Shown: piece by piece, positions 34,797-44,188 of the stretch
Position numbering within the stretch: the first letter of the stretch is position 1
Layout of the letters: each line of letters starts with the position of its first letter
Source of the DNA: Spirochaetales bacterium
Lineage (GTDB): Bacteria; Spirochaetota; Spirochaetia; ARS1246
Assembly (NCBI GenBank): GCA_002688185.1
Contig: NZCE01000050.1
Span: forward strand, 24,759-88,758
Length of the DNA: 64,000 nt
Reading direction: 5' to 3'
Position numbers and translations under genes: made by a program
Notes under the pieces: generated by a model
Seen by the model: the letters and a program-made list of their open reading frames with translations, nothing else
What the model was told of the DNA's origin: nothing
The model's database searches: none

Positions 34797-35477
34797 ATGC
34801 AGCGAGAATTAACCAATAAAGAAAAATTTCTCCAAGGGCTGTCATCGGCCGTCCATAGGTTTCGCTTTGTCCTTTTGGGAATTCTCGGCGCAATTACCGT
34901 ATTTGTAATCACATGGTTTATTGTCGCCGCGGTACAGGAAAATAGACTTGAATCGTCAACCGTGTTAGCTGAGCTGGCCCAAGATAAATTTGACGCTTGG
35001 TTTGCCGAAGAAGATGAAGAATTATCAAAAGGGTTAGCCGAGGAGCTTTTTGCGGATATAGACCGAATCATCGACCTTTATCCAAAGCTGTACGCCGCGC
35101 AACGAGCGGAGTTTATCAGAGGAAGATATTTTTTTGAAATCGAACAGTGGGAAGCCGCCGCCGAGTCATTTGAGCGAATGGCCAATACGTTCCCAAAGAG
35201 CTATCTGGCGCCTCCGGCATTGGTCAACGCCGCGGTTGCATATGAGGAAACTGACGATTTCCAGCGCGCCAAAGGCATGTATAATAGGGTTCTATCCGAA
35301 TATCCGGAAAGATCATCAGAGATACCGCATATTCTTTTCTCACTGGGCCGACTTTCTGAAAGCGCTGATACCAAAGAAAATGCCCTCAGCTTCTACAATA
35401 GGATCGTAGATGAGTTTCCAACCAGCGGTTGGACAAATCTGGCAAGAGACCGTATAATCTACTTGAATATCGACTAG
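34797..35477 (+). CDS. Membrane-anchored TPR protein
   Basis: The 226-residue protein has a short positively charged N-terminus, one membrane helix at about residues 23-47 (FVLLGILGAITVFVITWFIVAA), then TPR-like repeats outside. The repeat units include AEFIRGRYFFEIEQWEAAAESFERMANTFPKSYLAPPALVNAAVAYEE in two overlapping parts and a third near 185-215. The layout resembles YfgM-type ancillary translocon proteins, but the similarity is only architectural. It lies between the sigma54 activator and the adenylate cyclase, with a 32-base gap to the cyclase start. Confidence 0.7.
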   Translation: MQRELTNKEKFLQGLSSAVHRFRFVLLGILGAITVFVITWFIVAAVQENRLESSTVLAELAQDKFDAWFAEEDEELSKGLAEELFADIDRIIDLYPKLYAAQRAEFIRGRYFFEIEQWEAAAESFERMANTFPKSYLAPPALVNAAVAYEETDDFQRAKGMYNRVLSEYPERSSEIPHILFSLGRLSESADTKENALSFYNRIVDEFPTSGWTNLARDRIIYLNID

Positions 35478-35509
35478 CGTCGCCTGAGCTGGTCGCAACA
35501 GGAGATGCT

Positions 35510-37963
35510 ATGGCCGGCTCCAGAAAAAGAATCAATATTTTTGAAACGAGATACTTTGGGCTTCTCATCGGTATTTTAGTAGTAGCGATCATCATTTTCC
35601 TGAGTGTATCTACTGGCATCTTTAGTACGTTGGAAATGAAGATGCTTGATGTGTATTTTAATTATAAAAATGTCGTTAAGAAGACCAGTATTCAAGAAGG
35701 CGTGAGCCTCGAGGAACGCAACCCGCAAATCTCTCCAGATATTCTGATAGTGGGAATAGATTTAGGATCGCTGGGTGCATTTGGGAAATGGCCTTTTCCG
35801 CGATACAGAGAGGCTAATCTCGTCGACAATTTTGCTCGAATAAAAAACCAAACCCAGAGAGAACGGGCCCTTTTTCTCGATATATTTTTTATTGAGCCCG
35901 ACGAAAAGGCGCATGACGATGTTATTCTCATCGACAGCATACGTAATAACGGACGGGTCTTCTTAGAAACTGTACTGGATGAGGTGCCGCCGCCATCTGC
36001 CAGCGCAGATGAATATTTTAAGCGTCATGAAGTCTTGTACCAAACTTGGGGAGAAGTTACCAATATCTCTGGTAAATGGGAATATATGATGCCCTTTTTT
36101 GGGGTGCAACCGCCGTTGCAGCCATTCGCGGCAGCAACAAAAGGTTATGGTCACGCAAACTTTGCCAAAGATGTGGACGGGATTTACAGACGGCAGCCTC
36201 TGGTAGCTAAGTCTTCTGTTTTGATTGAGGAAATTAGGCTAGAAAACCTAGCACCGGACACCCCTTTGGATCGTGAAAAATTCGAGCGTATAGAATGGGT
36301 CGACAAAGACGGCATCCACCACAATATACCGTATCCACTTACCGAGTCGGTAATACGTGAGCTTACCTCATCCATGGACAAAAGGGCGCCCAAAAAAGTT
36401 GTTGATCTGGACAACGACGGCTCCGCGGACGATGAGTTTTTTATCGTTCGAAAGTATCGTGACCATTTTATTCCGTCGATCACCCTCTCACTAGCGCTGC
36501 AATATTTTAATAAAACTCTCGCCGATATAGAGGTGGTATTAGGTGACTATCTGCTCATTCCAGACCCTCTGTATTTTGACGTTGATTCAAACTCATGGGT
36601 CCCGTACCGAATTACTGAAAAGGCCGCCGTTTTTGATGAGGAAGGCCAGATAATTGAAGAGGCGGAGACACGACCGGTGGATGAAATACGCATTCCCATA
36701 GATGAACAGGGGCAGATGCTCGTGAATTTCATGGGACCACCGTCATTGCCTGGTTCAAACCAAACGTTTCCAATTAGGTCATTCTTCGGGTACGCCAGCA
36801 GCGTGACGAGCGTAGATCCGGCCAGATGGCCAAGAACAAAAGCGGTGGAGAATAAGCTTGTTATGGTCGGTGCATTTGCCCGCGGAATCGCAGAAGACCA
36901 GAAGCCCACCCCGTACGGGTTGATGTATGGGGTAGAGATTCATGCAAACGCCCTCAACACAATCATCATGGAAAACTTTCTGAAAGAGGTCCCATACTGG
37001 ATTGATATAGCAATTCTCATCTTTTTGGTAATGCTGATAGCCTATATGGCTTCACGTTTACCTACAGTCTGGTCGCTGGTGAGCTCCATTGTGCTTGTTT
37101 TGGCCTTGTTTATTACAGTCTCAATCGTATTCGATCAAACATCCTATATCGTGAGTTTCTCCGGTCCAGCAATAGGAGTACTTTTCGCCTTCCTTTCAGT
37201 TGTCGTCTATCGAATAATGACGGAAGAAAAGGATAAAAAGCGAATCAAAGACATGTTCGGGAAATACGTCAGCCCAGAAGTCGTGGATCAAATTCTTGAT
37301 GATCCGCCCGAGCTTGGTGGCTTGGATAAAGACCTAACCGTTTTCTTCTCGGACATTCGCGGTTTTACATCTCTATCAGAAATGATGCAGCCCCAAGAAT
37401 TGGTAAACCATCTCAATCTTTATCTTACGGCAATGACCGACATTATTATGGAATATGAAGGAACGTTGGACAAATACGTTGGTGACGAGATTATGTGTTT
37501 TTGGGGGGCCCCGTTACCTCAGGCTGATCACGCCATTCTCGCCTGCAAATGCGCATTGCGGCAGATGCAGAAGCTTCACGAGCTAAATGACGGCTGGCCC
37601 GAGGAAAGACGTATTAATATCGGCATTGGGCTTAATTCCGGTATTATGACCGTTGGGAATATGGGATCCCTGGGTAGGATGAGCTACACGTTGACCGGAG
37701 ATCCCGTAAACCTAGGCGCGCGCCTTGAGGGCACAAACAAGCAATATATCACGAATATCATCATAAGCGAATATACATACGGTCTTGTGCGTGACAAGGT
37801 AGTGGTTCGCGAGCTCGATAATATCCGGGTAAAGGGCAAAAATAAGCCCGTGCTCATCTATGAGCTGATAGACGCTGTTGACGGTTTAGAGTCAAATATT
37901 CTGGCCGAGAATGGAACCAAGACCAAGAAGAGGGCCAAGAAAAGCGCCGCTGCCGCGACATAA
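35510..37963 (+). CDS. CHASE2-domain class III adenylate cyclase
   Basis: This makes cyclic AMP from ATP in response to an extracellular cue. The 817-residue protein has an N-terminal membrane helix (about 13-35), a large CHASE2 sensor domain outside the cell (about 38-490, with ILIVGIDLGSLGAFGKWPFPR), three membrane helices (about 494-577), and a class III cyclase domain (about 600-790). The catalytic part shows the metal-binding Asp in VFFSDIRGFTSLSE near 615 and the second Asp in KYVGDEIMCFWGAP near 659, where Lys preceding it favours ATP. NLGARLE gives the transition-state Asn/Arg. I chose the ATG at 35510, with an AGGAG five bases upstream, over the longer frame. The C-terminus is Lys/Ala-rich. 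Confidence 0.9.
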   Translation: MAGSRKRINIFETRYFGLLIGILVVAIIIFLSVSTGIFSTLEMKMLDVYFNYKNVVKKTSIQEGVSLEERNPQISPDILIVGIDLGSLGAFGKWPFPRYREANLVDNFARIKNQTQRERALFLDIFFIEPDEKAHDDVILIDSIRNNGRVFLETVLDEVPPPSASADEYFKRHEVLYQTWGEVTNISGKWEYMMPFFGVQPPLQPFAAATKGYGHANFAKDVDGIYRRQPLVAKSSVLIEEIRLENLAPDTPLDREKFERIEWVDKDGIHHNIPYPLTESVIRELTSSMDKRAPKKVVDLDNDGSADDEFFIVRKYRDHFIPSITLSLALQYFNKTLADIEVVLGDYLLIPDPLYFDVDSNSWVPYRITEKAAVFDEEGQIIEEAETRPVDEIRIPIDEQGQMLVNFMGPPSLPGSNQTFPIRSFFGYASSVTSVDPARWPRTKAVENKLVMVGAFARGIAEDQKPTPYGLMYGVEIHANALNTIIMENFLKEVPYWIDIAILIFLVMLIAYMASRLPTVWSLVSSIVLVLALFITVSIVFDQTSYIVSFSGPAIGVLFAFLSVVVYRIMTEEKDKKRIKDMFGKYVSPEVVDQILDDPPELGGLDKDLTVFFSDIRGFTSLSEMMQPQELVNHLNLYLTAMTDIIMEYEGTLDKYVGDEIMCFWGAPLPQADHAILACKCALRQMQKLHELNDGWPEERRINIGIGLNSGIMTVGNMGSLGRMSYTLTGDPVNLGARLEGTNKQYITNIIISEYTYGLVRDKVVVRELDNIRVKGKNKPVLIYELIDAVDGLESNILAENGTKTKKRAKKSAAAAT

Positions 37964-38061
37964 TTGTAGTACCGTTGAGCGGTTTAGCGCAATCAGAATA
38001 TGGCGGAAATCTTTCATACTATTCTACTTAGCATCTGACAGGGCGAGGCGGTCCGTCAATC

Positions 38062-38778
38062 ATGCAACATAGCGCTGTAAAACTCCCAGCTCTCCAAGGA
38101 CGTGCTATTATCATCATATGTTTAGCGCTGATGCATGCCGGATGTGGCATACCTTCAACATCATACATGCCGCCCATAGAGGAAGATTCCATAACAAGAC
38201 CCCTTGAAGGGGAAGCACTTTTTTTCTTTGGCATTCCTGAAGATATCAATCCTGAGATTTTTGAAGGTTTTGAAATATATTATCGTTTCTACCGAGTTGA
38301 TGATCCGGCTTTGGCAACGATGGTGGGAGATGAGAATATAGCTACACCCGCCACCAAGCAAGCTCTCAGCAATGCTCAATATAAGCGCCTACACGATTTC
38401 GCGTACCCGCCTGAGCTTCTTCCCGAGCTCCCTCTCATTCCCATAGCGCGCGACGATCGCACAGATGCCGCAATTGAAATCAGCCTTGATTTTGGTTCTA
38501 TAGCAAGTACCTATCCCCATTCCACATACGGGGATATCCAACTCTCTCGCCTGATTTCCTCATCAGCTTCTGAGCCGTCAGCAAAAGGTTTCTCCTCATC
38601 GGATTTTGAACAAACCGACCCGGATATGCCTTCCGGACTAGATTTTGCCACTACGTCAAATGTCTACATTTCGCTATATGCAATGTCCTACGGAAATGAT
38701 ATATCAGATTTTAAGTTGGATATTCATAGCACCGCCGTCTATCTGGGGCGCATTCTCGCAAATATTAATTTGCCGTAG
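38062..38778 (+). CDS. Probable lipoprotein of unknown function
   Basis: The 238-residue protein begins with a positively charged stretch, a hydrophobic core (AIIIICLALMHAGC) and a Cys at about residue 28. The sequence LALMHAGC is a loose lipobox of the type spirochaetes tolerate, so lipid attachment is likely but not certain. The rest is acidic, with a Ser-rich region near 170-195, and has no recognised domain. It follows the cyclase after 98 bases that hold no clear promoter. A 93-residue membrane protein follows. Confidence 0.55.
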   Translation: MQHSAVKLPALQGRAIIIICLALMHAGCGIPSTSYMPPIEEDSITRPLEGEALFFFGIPEDINPEIFEGFEIYYRFYRVDDPALATMVGDENIATPATKQALSNAQYKRLHDFAYPPELLPELPLIPIARDDRTDAAIEISLDFGSIASTYPHSTYGDIQLSRLISSSASEPSAKGFSSSDFEQTDPDMPSGLDFATTSNVYISLYAMSYGNDISDFKLDIHSTAVYLGRILANINLP

Positions 38779-38806
38779 GTAATTTTTATAGTGAGGGGAG
38801 ATCGGC

Positions 38807-39088
38807 ATGTTTAACTACTATTTTAATATCGGACTTATCTACCTAGTAATTGGATTTGCCATTGCGCTTATTTTTGTTTTTCTTCTCAACAAGAATGTTC
38901 TCGGTAAGTTTTGGGGTGCGTTGCTTATCTCCATAATCGGGGCGTTTCTCGGCGGCATCGTCGAGTTCTTTTTTAGCGATGTTATTGAGAAACTCTCGAA
39001 TCTCAATAATTCCGTTAACATTTTCCCACCGATTGCATTTGCCTTTTTTCTTCTCTGGATATTTTCAAAAGTAAGCGAAAACGATTGA
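38807..39088 (+). CDS. Small three-helix membrane protein
   Basis: The 93-residue product has three predicted membrane helices, at about residues 8-28, 34-54 and 70-88, and ends in a short charged tail (SKVSEND). A GGGGAG ribosome site lies eight bases before the ATG, which supports real translation. It resembles in size and glycine pattern the GlsB/YeaQ-type stress membrane proteins, but I would not assign it. It starts 28 bases after the lipoprotein gene. About 520 non-coding bases follow. Confidence 0.6.
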   Translation: MFNYYFNIGLIYLVIGFAIALIFVFLLNKNVLGKFWGALLISIIGAFLGGIVEFFFSDVIEKLSNLNNSVNIFPPIAFAFFLLWIFSKVSEND

Positions 39089-39610
39089 CGGCTCCTTAAC
39101 GCACACAAGATATTCCCGATTTAACTGCAACGAGCTAAACAGCGTCCTTGCCGCTGCGTTGCGAGGCAAAGTTCACACGCCCCTGTTACTTCCCATAATC
39201 TATATTCTGTCTACCGGTAGATTCTCGTATTTGCGGACATCCCCAGACAGATAGGTTCCATGCCACGCCGAAGTTCACAAAAAGGCCGGCGGCGGGCGGA
39301 CCCTAAGGACATCGCACTCATATTTATAAATCATCTTTTAGCACCCTGCGCACTTTCAGACTGTGTGAAAACTGAGGCGATGGGAGGGAAGAATTTCGCG
39401 CGGAGAACGCCCGCTTTCTTTGGTCGCTCAAGGTCACATAGAAAACATAGTACATAAAACAATACATGCTAAGGTTACTGCATAGAGAAAGTCGTTTAGT
39501 AGATGTATAAAAGTATAACTTTTCTTATCCTTTGAGTTTTGGTTGAAACCATGGTTTTCATATGCTATACAGGTTCAGCACGGCGAAAAATGACATGGGG
39601 AAACCGACAC
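39089..39610. other. Intergenic region of about 520 bases with no confident gene
   Basis: No coding region is convincing here. A plus-strand frame at 39260-39457 (65 codons) has atypical composition and no ribosome site, so I left it out. A 12-base perfect palindrome, TCTACCGGTAGA, lies at 39210-39221, and AAAAGT/ACTTTT arms around a three-base loop lie at 39509-39523. No tRNA, tmRNA, 4.5S RNA or riboswitch was recognised. Confidence 0.6.
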
Positions 39611-40405
39611 ATGGATACAGGTACTGATGGGGTGCGCGCAATTGGAGACGCATTTAATTTGCTTTTTGATCTAGTAAGGAAATTAAGAGGTCCGGACGGA
39701 TGTCCGTGGGATAGAGAGCAAACACCGAATAGTATGAAGCAATCGCTCGTTGAGGAGGTATATGAGTGCATTGACGCTATCGAAAACGGCGACGATCAAA
39801 ATCTGCTTGAAGAGCTTGGCGACCTTTATCTCATTGTGACGATGATAGCTTTTATGAAGCAGCAAGATGGATCGTTTTTATTAAGCGCTGTGTTTTCAGT
39901 CATTACTCAGAAGCTTATCAGACGGCACCCCCATGTGTTTGGGAATGCTAAGGTAACGAACTCCCATGAGGTTATCAAGCAGTGGGAGAAAATCAAACAC
40001 GAAGTTGAGGGGAAACCAAAGGACATTTTGAGCTCAATTCCTAATTCGCTTCCTTCTTTAGAGCGTGCATATAAGATCCAGAGAAAAGCTGCAAATGTAG
40101 GATTTGATTGGCCCGATCTTGAATCTGTATGGAAAAAGATAACTGAGGAAGTTGAAGAGATCGAAAGGTCGAAATCTTATGAAGATCTTAAAGAGGAATT
40201 AGGCGATCTGCTGTTTTCTGTCGTCAATTACTGCAGACGCGTGGCAGTAAATCCGGATGAAGCGCTGCGGAATGCTAATAAAAAGTTTTTGAGGCGATTC
40301 AGATATATAGAAAACTGCATGGAAAAAATGGGGAAATCACCTTCAGCGGAGGAGTTTGAGCTCATGGATCAGCTCTGGGAGAAAGCAAAATCAGCTGAAC
40401 TTTGA
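39611..40405 (+). CDS. mazG: Nucleoside triphosphate pyrophosphohydrolase MazG
   Basis: MazG hydrolyses nucleoside triphosphates to monophosphates, limiting damaged nucleotides and, in some species, dampening the stringent response. The 264-residue protein has two MazG domains. The first begins with LVRKLRGPDGCPWDREQTPNSMKQSLVEEVYECIDAI and has the EExxE...EELGD metal site. The second (about 165-240) has ITEEVEEIE and LKEELGDLLFSVVNYCRR. The frame opens at a TTG at 39539, but the ATG at 39611 gives the normal family start. No strong ribosome site is visible at either. Its last 15 bases overlap the end of the convergent radical SAM gene. Confidence 0.93.
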   Translation: MDTGTDGVRAIGDAFNLLFDLVRKLRGPDGCPWDREQTPNSMKQSLVEEVYECIDAIENGDDQNLLEELGDLYLIVTMIAFMKQQDGSFLLSAVFSVITQKLIRRHPHVFGNAKVTNSHEVIKQWEKIKHEVEGKPKDILSSIPNSLPSLERAYKIQRKAANVGFDWPDLESVWKKITEEVEEIERSKSYEDLKEELGDLLFSVVNYCRRVAVNPDEALRNANKKFLRRFRYIENCMEKMGKSPSAEEFELMDQLWEKAKSAEL

Positions 40406-42859
40406 TTCATACCCATCGAGATTCTCCGCGGCAAAAAACGTATACGTGCGCCTTACCCGCCATTGGTACCACCAAGGAACATTTGGCGTAATTTCTTTCA
40501 GCAGGTTTTGAATCGATGTATGCTTGCCTTGATGCCGGACTCGAATCTTTAAGGATCCGTCGGCCAAATCGCAGCTAATGTTATCCTCCAGTTCCGTTGT
40601 GTTGCGGTATTCATAGAGAAGGTTTCTAGCCGACTGCAAAATTTGTAGTTCTGATTGCCCGGTAGGACTGACGATAAACTCAGATCCCCAGTAGAGACTC
40701 ATAAGTGACTTTGGTTTTTTTTCTCCCTCAATTCTCCGTGTGATTTTTGCCTGTATAATTTCTATTCCGCTATGAAGCACCCTATTCAAATTTTCCGCAA
40801 ACACTCGCTCGGAGATACAGCTGGAGAGATACAGGCGAGCAATCTCCTGCTCAGAGCTCAGGCCGAGGGCAAGTGGGCTGGCAAATTCCAATCTTGGTTT
40901 TGGATTGTAGCCTTGCGTGTAAAGAACGGCTATGGCGGCCCGCTGAAAAGCCCGCTCAAACAGGGACATGACATTTAGATGAGAAAGGTAGATTGCCCTA
41001 CCCTCTTTGCCAAAGCTAAAATCAACATACCACTCATACCCATCCCTATAATTATTATCATTTTGTCGGATTGCTTCCGGTAATTCTAATGATCTCCTAC
41101 GGACCTTGTTTGGCCTGGCGCACGCGCCACACAGGTTATTGCATGTTTCATCGCACGATTTTGTCCGTATGCATTTTATAGACCGCTCGAGCTCCCGTGC
41201 CAAATATCGTTTTGAGACTCCAAGGCTAACGGTGTCCCAAGGCAGGTTTTCATCAATTGACCGTTCTCTTGCCGCGTCCGAAAGAGCATCCCAATCTGAA
41301 TCCTGAATGGCTTGGTTCCAAACGCCTCTGTTCAAGTACTCTTCCCAGGCATCCATGCGGGCCCCGTTACGAAACGCATTTTCAATCACCGATGCGGTTT
41401 TTGAGCTTCCTCTGCAGATTATTCCCTCGAGTGTGGAGGAAAATGGGGAATTATACTTAAGCTGTATTTTTGTGCCCCGAAATTTATTTTTGATAGCGTG
41501 TATTTTTTCAAATGCCTGTTGTTCGCTAATCTGTCTTGACCACTGAAACGGCGTATGCGGCTTTGGTACAAAAGTACCTACGTTCACGTTGATTCGCATG
41601 CCGCTCTTTTTCTGGACTGTTGTCAGGAAATCAACAATCGGTTCGGTCTCATCTGCATCTCCACTCACGGGCAAGCCGAGCATAAAGTAAAACTTTGCCA
41701 GTCGCCAACCCAGATTTTTCGCCTGGAGCATGATTTCAACAATTTTTTCAATTGGGACCTCTTTGTTAAGTCCCTGCTGCCAAGCCGCAATCGGCGTCTC
41801 AACGGCAAATGTGATCCCACTTTTTCTAACCGCCGACACCTCGGCGAGCAACGGCAATGTAAATGAATCGACGCGGAGGGAAGGTAGGGAAAACGATATT
41901 CTCCTGTTCTTATATAACCCGTTCAGTTTCCGTACTAAAGGGACGACTCCGGAAACGTCGCCGGTTGAAAGGGACGAGATAGTTATCTCTCTATACCCAC
42001 ATTCCTCTACCAACATTTCTATGTCGGCAAGTAGAATGTTAGGATTCTTTTCTCTGAACGGGCGGTAAAACATTCCGGCATGGCAGAATCGACATCCTGT
42101 AGGACAACCTCGCATTATTTCCACCACGCCGTGGTCCTGGGCCGTCCGTATACTTGGCATAGGGAGGAGGGGGGGCGCCCCGAGGATCCCAAAATCGCTC
42201 CATACGGCGCGACAAGCGGCGGCATTCTTGCCCTCACTCCATATGGCGTCGTGACTCAGCATCACGGTCAACAAATCGTCTCGCGAGCCTCCAGCTTTTT
42301 TGACCTCAACAAGCTTTTCAAATATCGTTTTTGCCTCGCCTTCGATCTCACCGATGTAAATTGCATCAAAAAAAGCCCCAAATGGCGCTGGGTTTGTCAC
42401 CGCCGGTCCGCCGGCTAAAATTATTGGATCGTGCGAAAGCCGCGCATTTCTATGTATCGGCACTCCGCCGCAATCCAATACGTTTAGAACATTTGTGGCC
42501 GACAGCTCATAACCGATGGAAAAACCAATAATATCAAATGAAGCAAGAGGCGTGCCTGATTCCAAGCTATAGAGGGGTATTGATTTTGTGCGCAGAATTG
42601 ATTCGAAATCAGGGGCAGGCGCAAAGACGCGCTCGCACGACACGCCGTCAATGGCGTTTAGAACCTGATAGAGAATTCTAACAGCAAGATTGGACATTCC
42701 AATCTCGTAGAGATCCGGAAAACAGATAACAACCCGAATGTTTGCCGACGCATCCGGCATCTCGCTGCCAAACTCTCCTCCCACATACCTTCCAGGCTTT
42801 TCAACGTCCATCAGATGTCGATATAAATCTCTTTCGGGTCGAATCGTCGTTTTATCCAT
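40391..42859 (-). CDS. Fused B12-type radical SAM protein with DUF2344 domain
   Basis: The 822-residue protein joins two families that are often separate neighbours in Clostridia, TIGR03960 and TIGR03936. Residues 1-235 form a cobalamin-binding-like Rossmann part (VVICFPDLYEIGMSNLAVRILYQVLN). The radical SAM cluster is C252, C256 and C259 in GCPTGCRFCHAG, so a 4Fe-4S cluster and S-adenosylmethionine are expected. A cysteine-rich segment (CDETCNNLCGACARP, about 565-580) follows. The last 220 residues match DUF2344 (ISHLNVM-like YLSHLNVMSLFERAFQRA, then QGYNPKPRLEFASPLALGL). The substrate is not known; an RNA or ribosome modification is suggested by neighbours in other genomes. It lies nine bases after rodA at the end of the mre unit. 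Confidence 0.85.
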   Translation of the reverse strand: MDKTTIRPERDLYRHLMDVEKPGRYVGGEFGSEMPDASANIRVVICFPDLYEIGMSNLAVRILYQVLNAIDGVSCERVFAPAPDFESILRTKSIPLYSLESGTPLASFDIIGFSIGYELSATNVLNVLDCGGVPIHRNARLSHDPIILAGGPAVTNPAPFGAFFDAIYIGEIEGEAKTIFEKLVEVKKAGGSRDDLLTVMLSHDAIWSEGKNAAACRAVWSDFGILGAPPLLPMPSIRTAQDHGVVEIMRGCPTGCRFCHAGMFYRPFREKNPNILLADIEMLVEECGYREITISSLSTGDVSGVVPLVRKLNGLYKNRRISFSLPSLRVDSFTLPLLAEVSAVRKSGITFAVETPIAAWQQGLNKEVPIEKIVEIMLQAKNLGWRLAKFYFMLGLPVSGDADETEPIVDFLTTVQKKSGMRINVNVGTFVPKPHTPFQWSRQISEQQAFEKIHAIKNKFRGTKIQLKYNSPFSSTLEGIICRGSSKTASVIENAFRNGARMDAWEEYLNRGVWNQAIQDSDWDALSDAARERSIDENLPWDTVSLGVSKRYLARELERSIKCIRTKSCDETCNNLCGACARPNKVRRRSLELPEAIRQNDNNYRDGYEWYVDFSFGKEGRAIYLSHLNVMSLFERAFQRAAIAVLYTQGYNPKPRLEFASPLALGLSSEQEIARLYLSSCISERVFAENLNRVLHSGIEIIQAKITRRIEGEKKPKSLMSLYWGSEFIVSPTGQSELQILQSARNLLYEYRNTTELEDNISCDLADGSLKIRVRHQGKHTSIQNLLKEITPNVPWWYQWRVRRTYTFFAAENLDGYESKFS

Positions 42860-42868
42860 ATGAGTCGA

Positions 42869-44179
42869 TCAATAGCGATATCTGCGAATATGTATACTCA
42901 GGAGCAATCCAATGCCGATTAATGCGGTCCACAGCGATGATCCTCCATATGAGAGGAAAAACAGTGGAATGCCTGTGATCGGCATGATGCCCATCGCCAT
43001 GCCGATGTTGATAAAGATATGAAACGCAATCATGCCTACGACCCCGCCGGCTACGTAGGACGCATAATCATCCCTCGCAGACATCACTATCACCAATCCA
43101 CGGAAAATAATAACCATAAAAAGCACGAAGATAAAAACGCTGCCGATAAATCCCCATTCTTCGGCAATAATCGAAAAAATGAAATCAGTGCTCTGTTGGG
43201 GCAGATACCGATAGTGACTCTGAGTGCCATTAAGCCAACCCTTGCCCAATAACCCTCCCGAGCCCACCGCAGTTACCGACTGGATCACGTTCCAACCAGC
43301 GCCCTGCGGATCTATGCCGGGCTTGAGAAACACTATGAGACGCTTTATCTGGTAATCTTTTAGAAGTGCCCGAAAAACGAATGATCCGCCATAGCTTCCC
43401 AGCACAATCGCAAAGGAATAGATAAGCCAGTAAAAATACTTTCTCCGCCACATATAATAGCCTATGGACGATAAACCGATTATTACCCCGAGCATGCCCA
43501 ATATGTAACTTGAGTAGCTGGGTGAAGATAGTATATCTACCACAATGCTTTCCGTGCCGGCAATATATTCTTCCCAAGCGGGCAAAACGCTTAAAAATAT
43601 GAGCAAGGCTCCGGCCAGGAAAGAAAACGCCACATACCTGGACTTTATCCCAGCGATATAGCTCATTATGAGAAAAATTGGGATAAAAACGAGTGCAGTT
43701 CCCATGTCAGGCTGGAGAAGGATCAGAATCATCGGTACCAAAACAATGAAGAAAGCAACAGAAAATCGTTGGATATCGTTTGTGCCGGGGCGGATTCCTT
43801 CAAAATAGTGTGCAAGATATAATATCGTAGCTACCTTAGCAAACTCAGACGGTTGAAAACCAAATGCAAAAATCGGTATCCATGATCTAGCACCGTTTAC
43901 CACCTTGCCGAAAAACAGTGTAAAAACAAGAAGGCAAAGAAACGCGAGATAAATATAGATAGAAAACTCGCCGATTCGATAATAGTTCGTCAACACGAAA
44001 GCAACCATAATAGCGAGTCCCAGCGCCACCCAGATAATCTGTTTTAGATATTCGTTGGAAAGTGCAACACCGGATGAGGTGACCCCACTGGAATAGATGA
44101 ATAAAACTCCAATCACCATCAAGACCAGCGTAGATAACATCAGAGAAATATCAAAACCAAACAACGATCGAGATCTCAC
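42869..44179 (-). CDS. rodA: Rod shape-determining protein RodA (SEDS glycosyltransferase)
   Basis: RodA polymerises peptidoglycan glycan strands from lipid II during lateral wall growth, with PBP2. The 436-residue protein has about ten membrane helices and the SEDS signatures: GARSWIPIFAFGFQPSEFAK, LLQPDMGTALVF, the later GGLLGKGWLNGTQSHYRYLPQQSTDFIFSIIAEEWGF in parts, and GMAMGIMPITGIPLFFLSYGGSS. Helices 5-7 are separated by a longer insert (about 205-260) with two extra hydrophobic segments, so it is somewhat larger than the E. coli protein. It begins nine bases after mrdA. Confidence 0.93.
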   Translation of the reverse strand: MRSRSLFGFDISLMLSTLVLMVIGVLFIYSSGVTSSGVALSNEYLKQIIWVALGLAIMVAFVLTNYYRIGEFSIYIYLAFLCLLVFTLFFGKVVNGARSWIPIFAFGFQPSEFAKVATILYLAHYFEGIRPGTNDIQRFSVAFFIVLVPMILILLQPDMGTALVFIPIFLIMSYIAGIKSRYVAFSFLAGALLIFLSVLPAWEEYIAGTESIVVDILSSPSYSSYILGMLGVIIGLSSIGYYMWRRKYFYWLIYSFAIVLGSYGGSFVFRALLKDYQIKRLIVFLKPGIDPQGAGWNVIQSVTAVGSGGLLGKGWLNGTQSHYRYLPQQSTDFIFSIIAEEWGFIGSVFIFVLFMVIIFRGLVIVMSARDDYASYVAGGVVGMIAFHIFINIGMAMGIMPITGIPLFFLSYGGSSLWTALIGIGLLLSIHIRRYRY

Positions 44180-44188
44180 CCTTCCTGC

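Noticed and set aside
37964..38061. A terminator after the adenylate cyclase gene
   Set aside because: ACCG/CGGT arms are only four bases long and no T-run follows.
39260..39457. A 65-codon plus-strand frame in the large gap before mazG
   Set aside because: No ribosome site, very high Arg/Ser content and no similarity that I recognise. It reads like chance.
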